Below, piece by piece: positions 40,568 to 41,079 of a stretch of DNA of 41,079 bases. The translations under genes were made by a program, and so were the position numbers. Origin of the DNA: JASEFH01 sp034679905 (lineage in GTDB: Archaea; Halobacteriota; Methanomicrobia; Methanomicrobiales; JACTUA01); contig JAXDAH010000141.1 of assembly GCA_034679905.1 (NCBI GenBank), positions 1 to 41,079 on the forward strand. Reading direction: 5' to 3'. The number at the start of each line of letters is the position of its first letter. The first letter of the stretch is position 1. The notes under the pieces are model-generated. The model was not told where the DNA came from, did no database searches, and worked only from the letters and a program-made list of their open reading frames with translations.

Positions 40568-41079
40568 TCACTCTTTTGCGCCATACCGCCGCACGTGCTC
40601 TCGGGCCTTCCGGTATCTCCCGTCCCGATCCTCGCGGGCGTCGATCGACGTATCCGTCTGCCCGTCGACCCGCCGGTCTGCCCCGCCGGGGCAGACCGCG
40701 ATGCAGATGCCGCAGGGCGAGATACCCTTGCGGTTCAGCCCGGCGCTGCGGGCGGCGCAGGCCCGACTGTCCGTCCGGCTTGCCGGATAATCTCCGCCCT
40801 CCAGCGCATTCGCCGGGCAGAGCCGCACGCACTGCAGGCAGCGGGTGCAGAGGTCGCCCGGGAGGATCGGATCCGGCGGGATCTCCGCCGCGGTGAAGAC
40901 GGACCCGAAGCGGACCCTCGGGCCGTACTGCGGCGTGAGGAGGGTGTTGTTCACCCCGAACGTCCCCAGCCCCGCGAGGTAGGCGGCATGCCGCTGCGAG
41001 AAGACCGCGACCGGGTCTTTCAGGAGTGCCTCGATGCCCGCATACCCGTCCCGGGGAACGAAGACGGAGGGATGGCCCT
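40568..41079 (-). CDS. Epoxyqueuosine-reductase-like 4Fe-4S protein (partial)
   Basis: Only the C-terminal 169 residues are inside the window; the N-terminus lies beyond 41079. The visible part reads HPSVFVPRDGYAGIEALL, YLAGLGTFGVNNTLLTPQYG, RVRFGSVFT, then two ferredoxin-like clusters CTRCLQCVRLCP and CGICIAVCPGG with an additional Cys pair region (RACAARSAG). GLGxxGxNxxLxxxxYGxRxR is the QueG-type arrangement; archaeal homologues of unknown substrate keep it, so the tRNA role is not certain. The tail after the second cluster (DGQTDTSIDAREDRDGRYRKAREH) is charged. Confidence 0.82.
   Translation of the reverse strand, partial: GHPSVFVPRDGYAGIEALLKDPVAVFSQRHAAYLAGLGTFGVNNTLLTPQYGPRVRFGSVFTAAEIPPDPILPGDLCTRCLQCVRLCPANALEGGDYPASRTDSRACAARSAGLNRKGISPCGICIAVCPGGADRRVDGQTDTSIDAREDRDGRYRKAREHVRRYGAKE

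Noticed and set aside
1..41079. CRISPR array, tRNA, rRNA or insertion sequence
   Set aside because: No regularly spaced direct repeats, no cloverleaf with a GTTCGA-type T loop, no rRNA core sequence and no transposase motif were found on reading both strands.

Overview
The window looks like a chromosomal segment of a high-GC methanogenic archaeon, most likely of the Methanomicrobiales (Methanoculleus-like). This rests on the gene content: a hexulose-6-phosphate synthase/RraA fusion, tandem phenylacetate-CoA ligases with an ACT protein, a 4Fe-4S type-4 uracil-DNA glycosylase, an archaeal DUF5806-type protein, PRC-barrel proteins and several uncharacterised archaeal families. It also rests on archaeal expression signals: AT-rich TATA boxes about 25-30 nt ahead of start codons (several transcripts look leaderless), GGAGG/GGTGA ribosome-binding sites and many GTG/TTG starts. 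Assignments come from reading motifs by eye; no database search was run.

Layout. 1-610: no gene seen. 611-5284: a small acidic protein, then HPS-RraA (+) facing a tightly coupled paaK-paaK-ACT operon (-). 5369-8961: an orphan CHASE4/HAMP/PAS histidine kinase and an arginine deiminase, both (-). 9081-13863: a stand-alone Cas1 (+) converging on an acylphosphatase translationally coupled to a 1194-residue alpha-solenoid protein. 14144-16778: phosphohexomutase, a MobB/MoaE-like fusion and a DUF5806-type protein. 16987-19149: an unknown protein, a DUF2156 protein and a GNAT acetyltransferase. 19220-20370 is a long gene-poor stretch. 20371-22156: three small proteins (coiled coil, TPR, coiled coil). 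22598-24966: three PRC-barrel paralogues in a row. 25145-29139: an RNase III-like protein convergent with a TreT-type trehalose synthase and an OtsA-OtsB fusion. 29328-33567: an AIM24-like protein, a TIGR04283-type glycosyltransferase, and a divergent radical SAM/SPASM - methyltransferase - TIGR04282-type cluster. 33692-35497: an unknown protein, a KGG-repeat minigene and an HD-domain protein. 35752-39528: an operon-like run (-) of phosphoglycerate mutase, uracil-DNA glycosylase, Nudix hydrolase and a one-chain N-carbamoylputrescine amidase/agmatine deiminase. 39928-41079: a frameshifted Ig-like surface protein and the C-terminal part of an epoxyqueuosine-reductase-like iron-sulfur protein cut by the window edge.

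Themes. Nitrogen/polyamine chemistry (arginine deiminase; agmatine to putrescine), aromatic acid activation, ribose supply through HPS, molybdopterin cofactor handling, and stress/osmoprotection (two trehalose routes, KGG protein, PRC-barrel proteins, a sarcosine/dimethylglycine-methyltransferase-like enzyme). The least explained items are the solo Cas1 beside the giant solenoid/acylphosphatase pair, the radical SAM-methyltransferase cluster with its two flanking transferases, and the PRC-barrel set with a shared cysteine-containing tail. No rRNA, tRNA, CRISPR array or insertion sequence was recognised.
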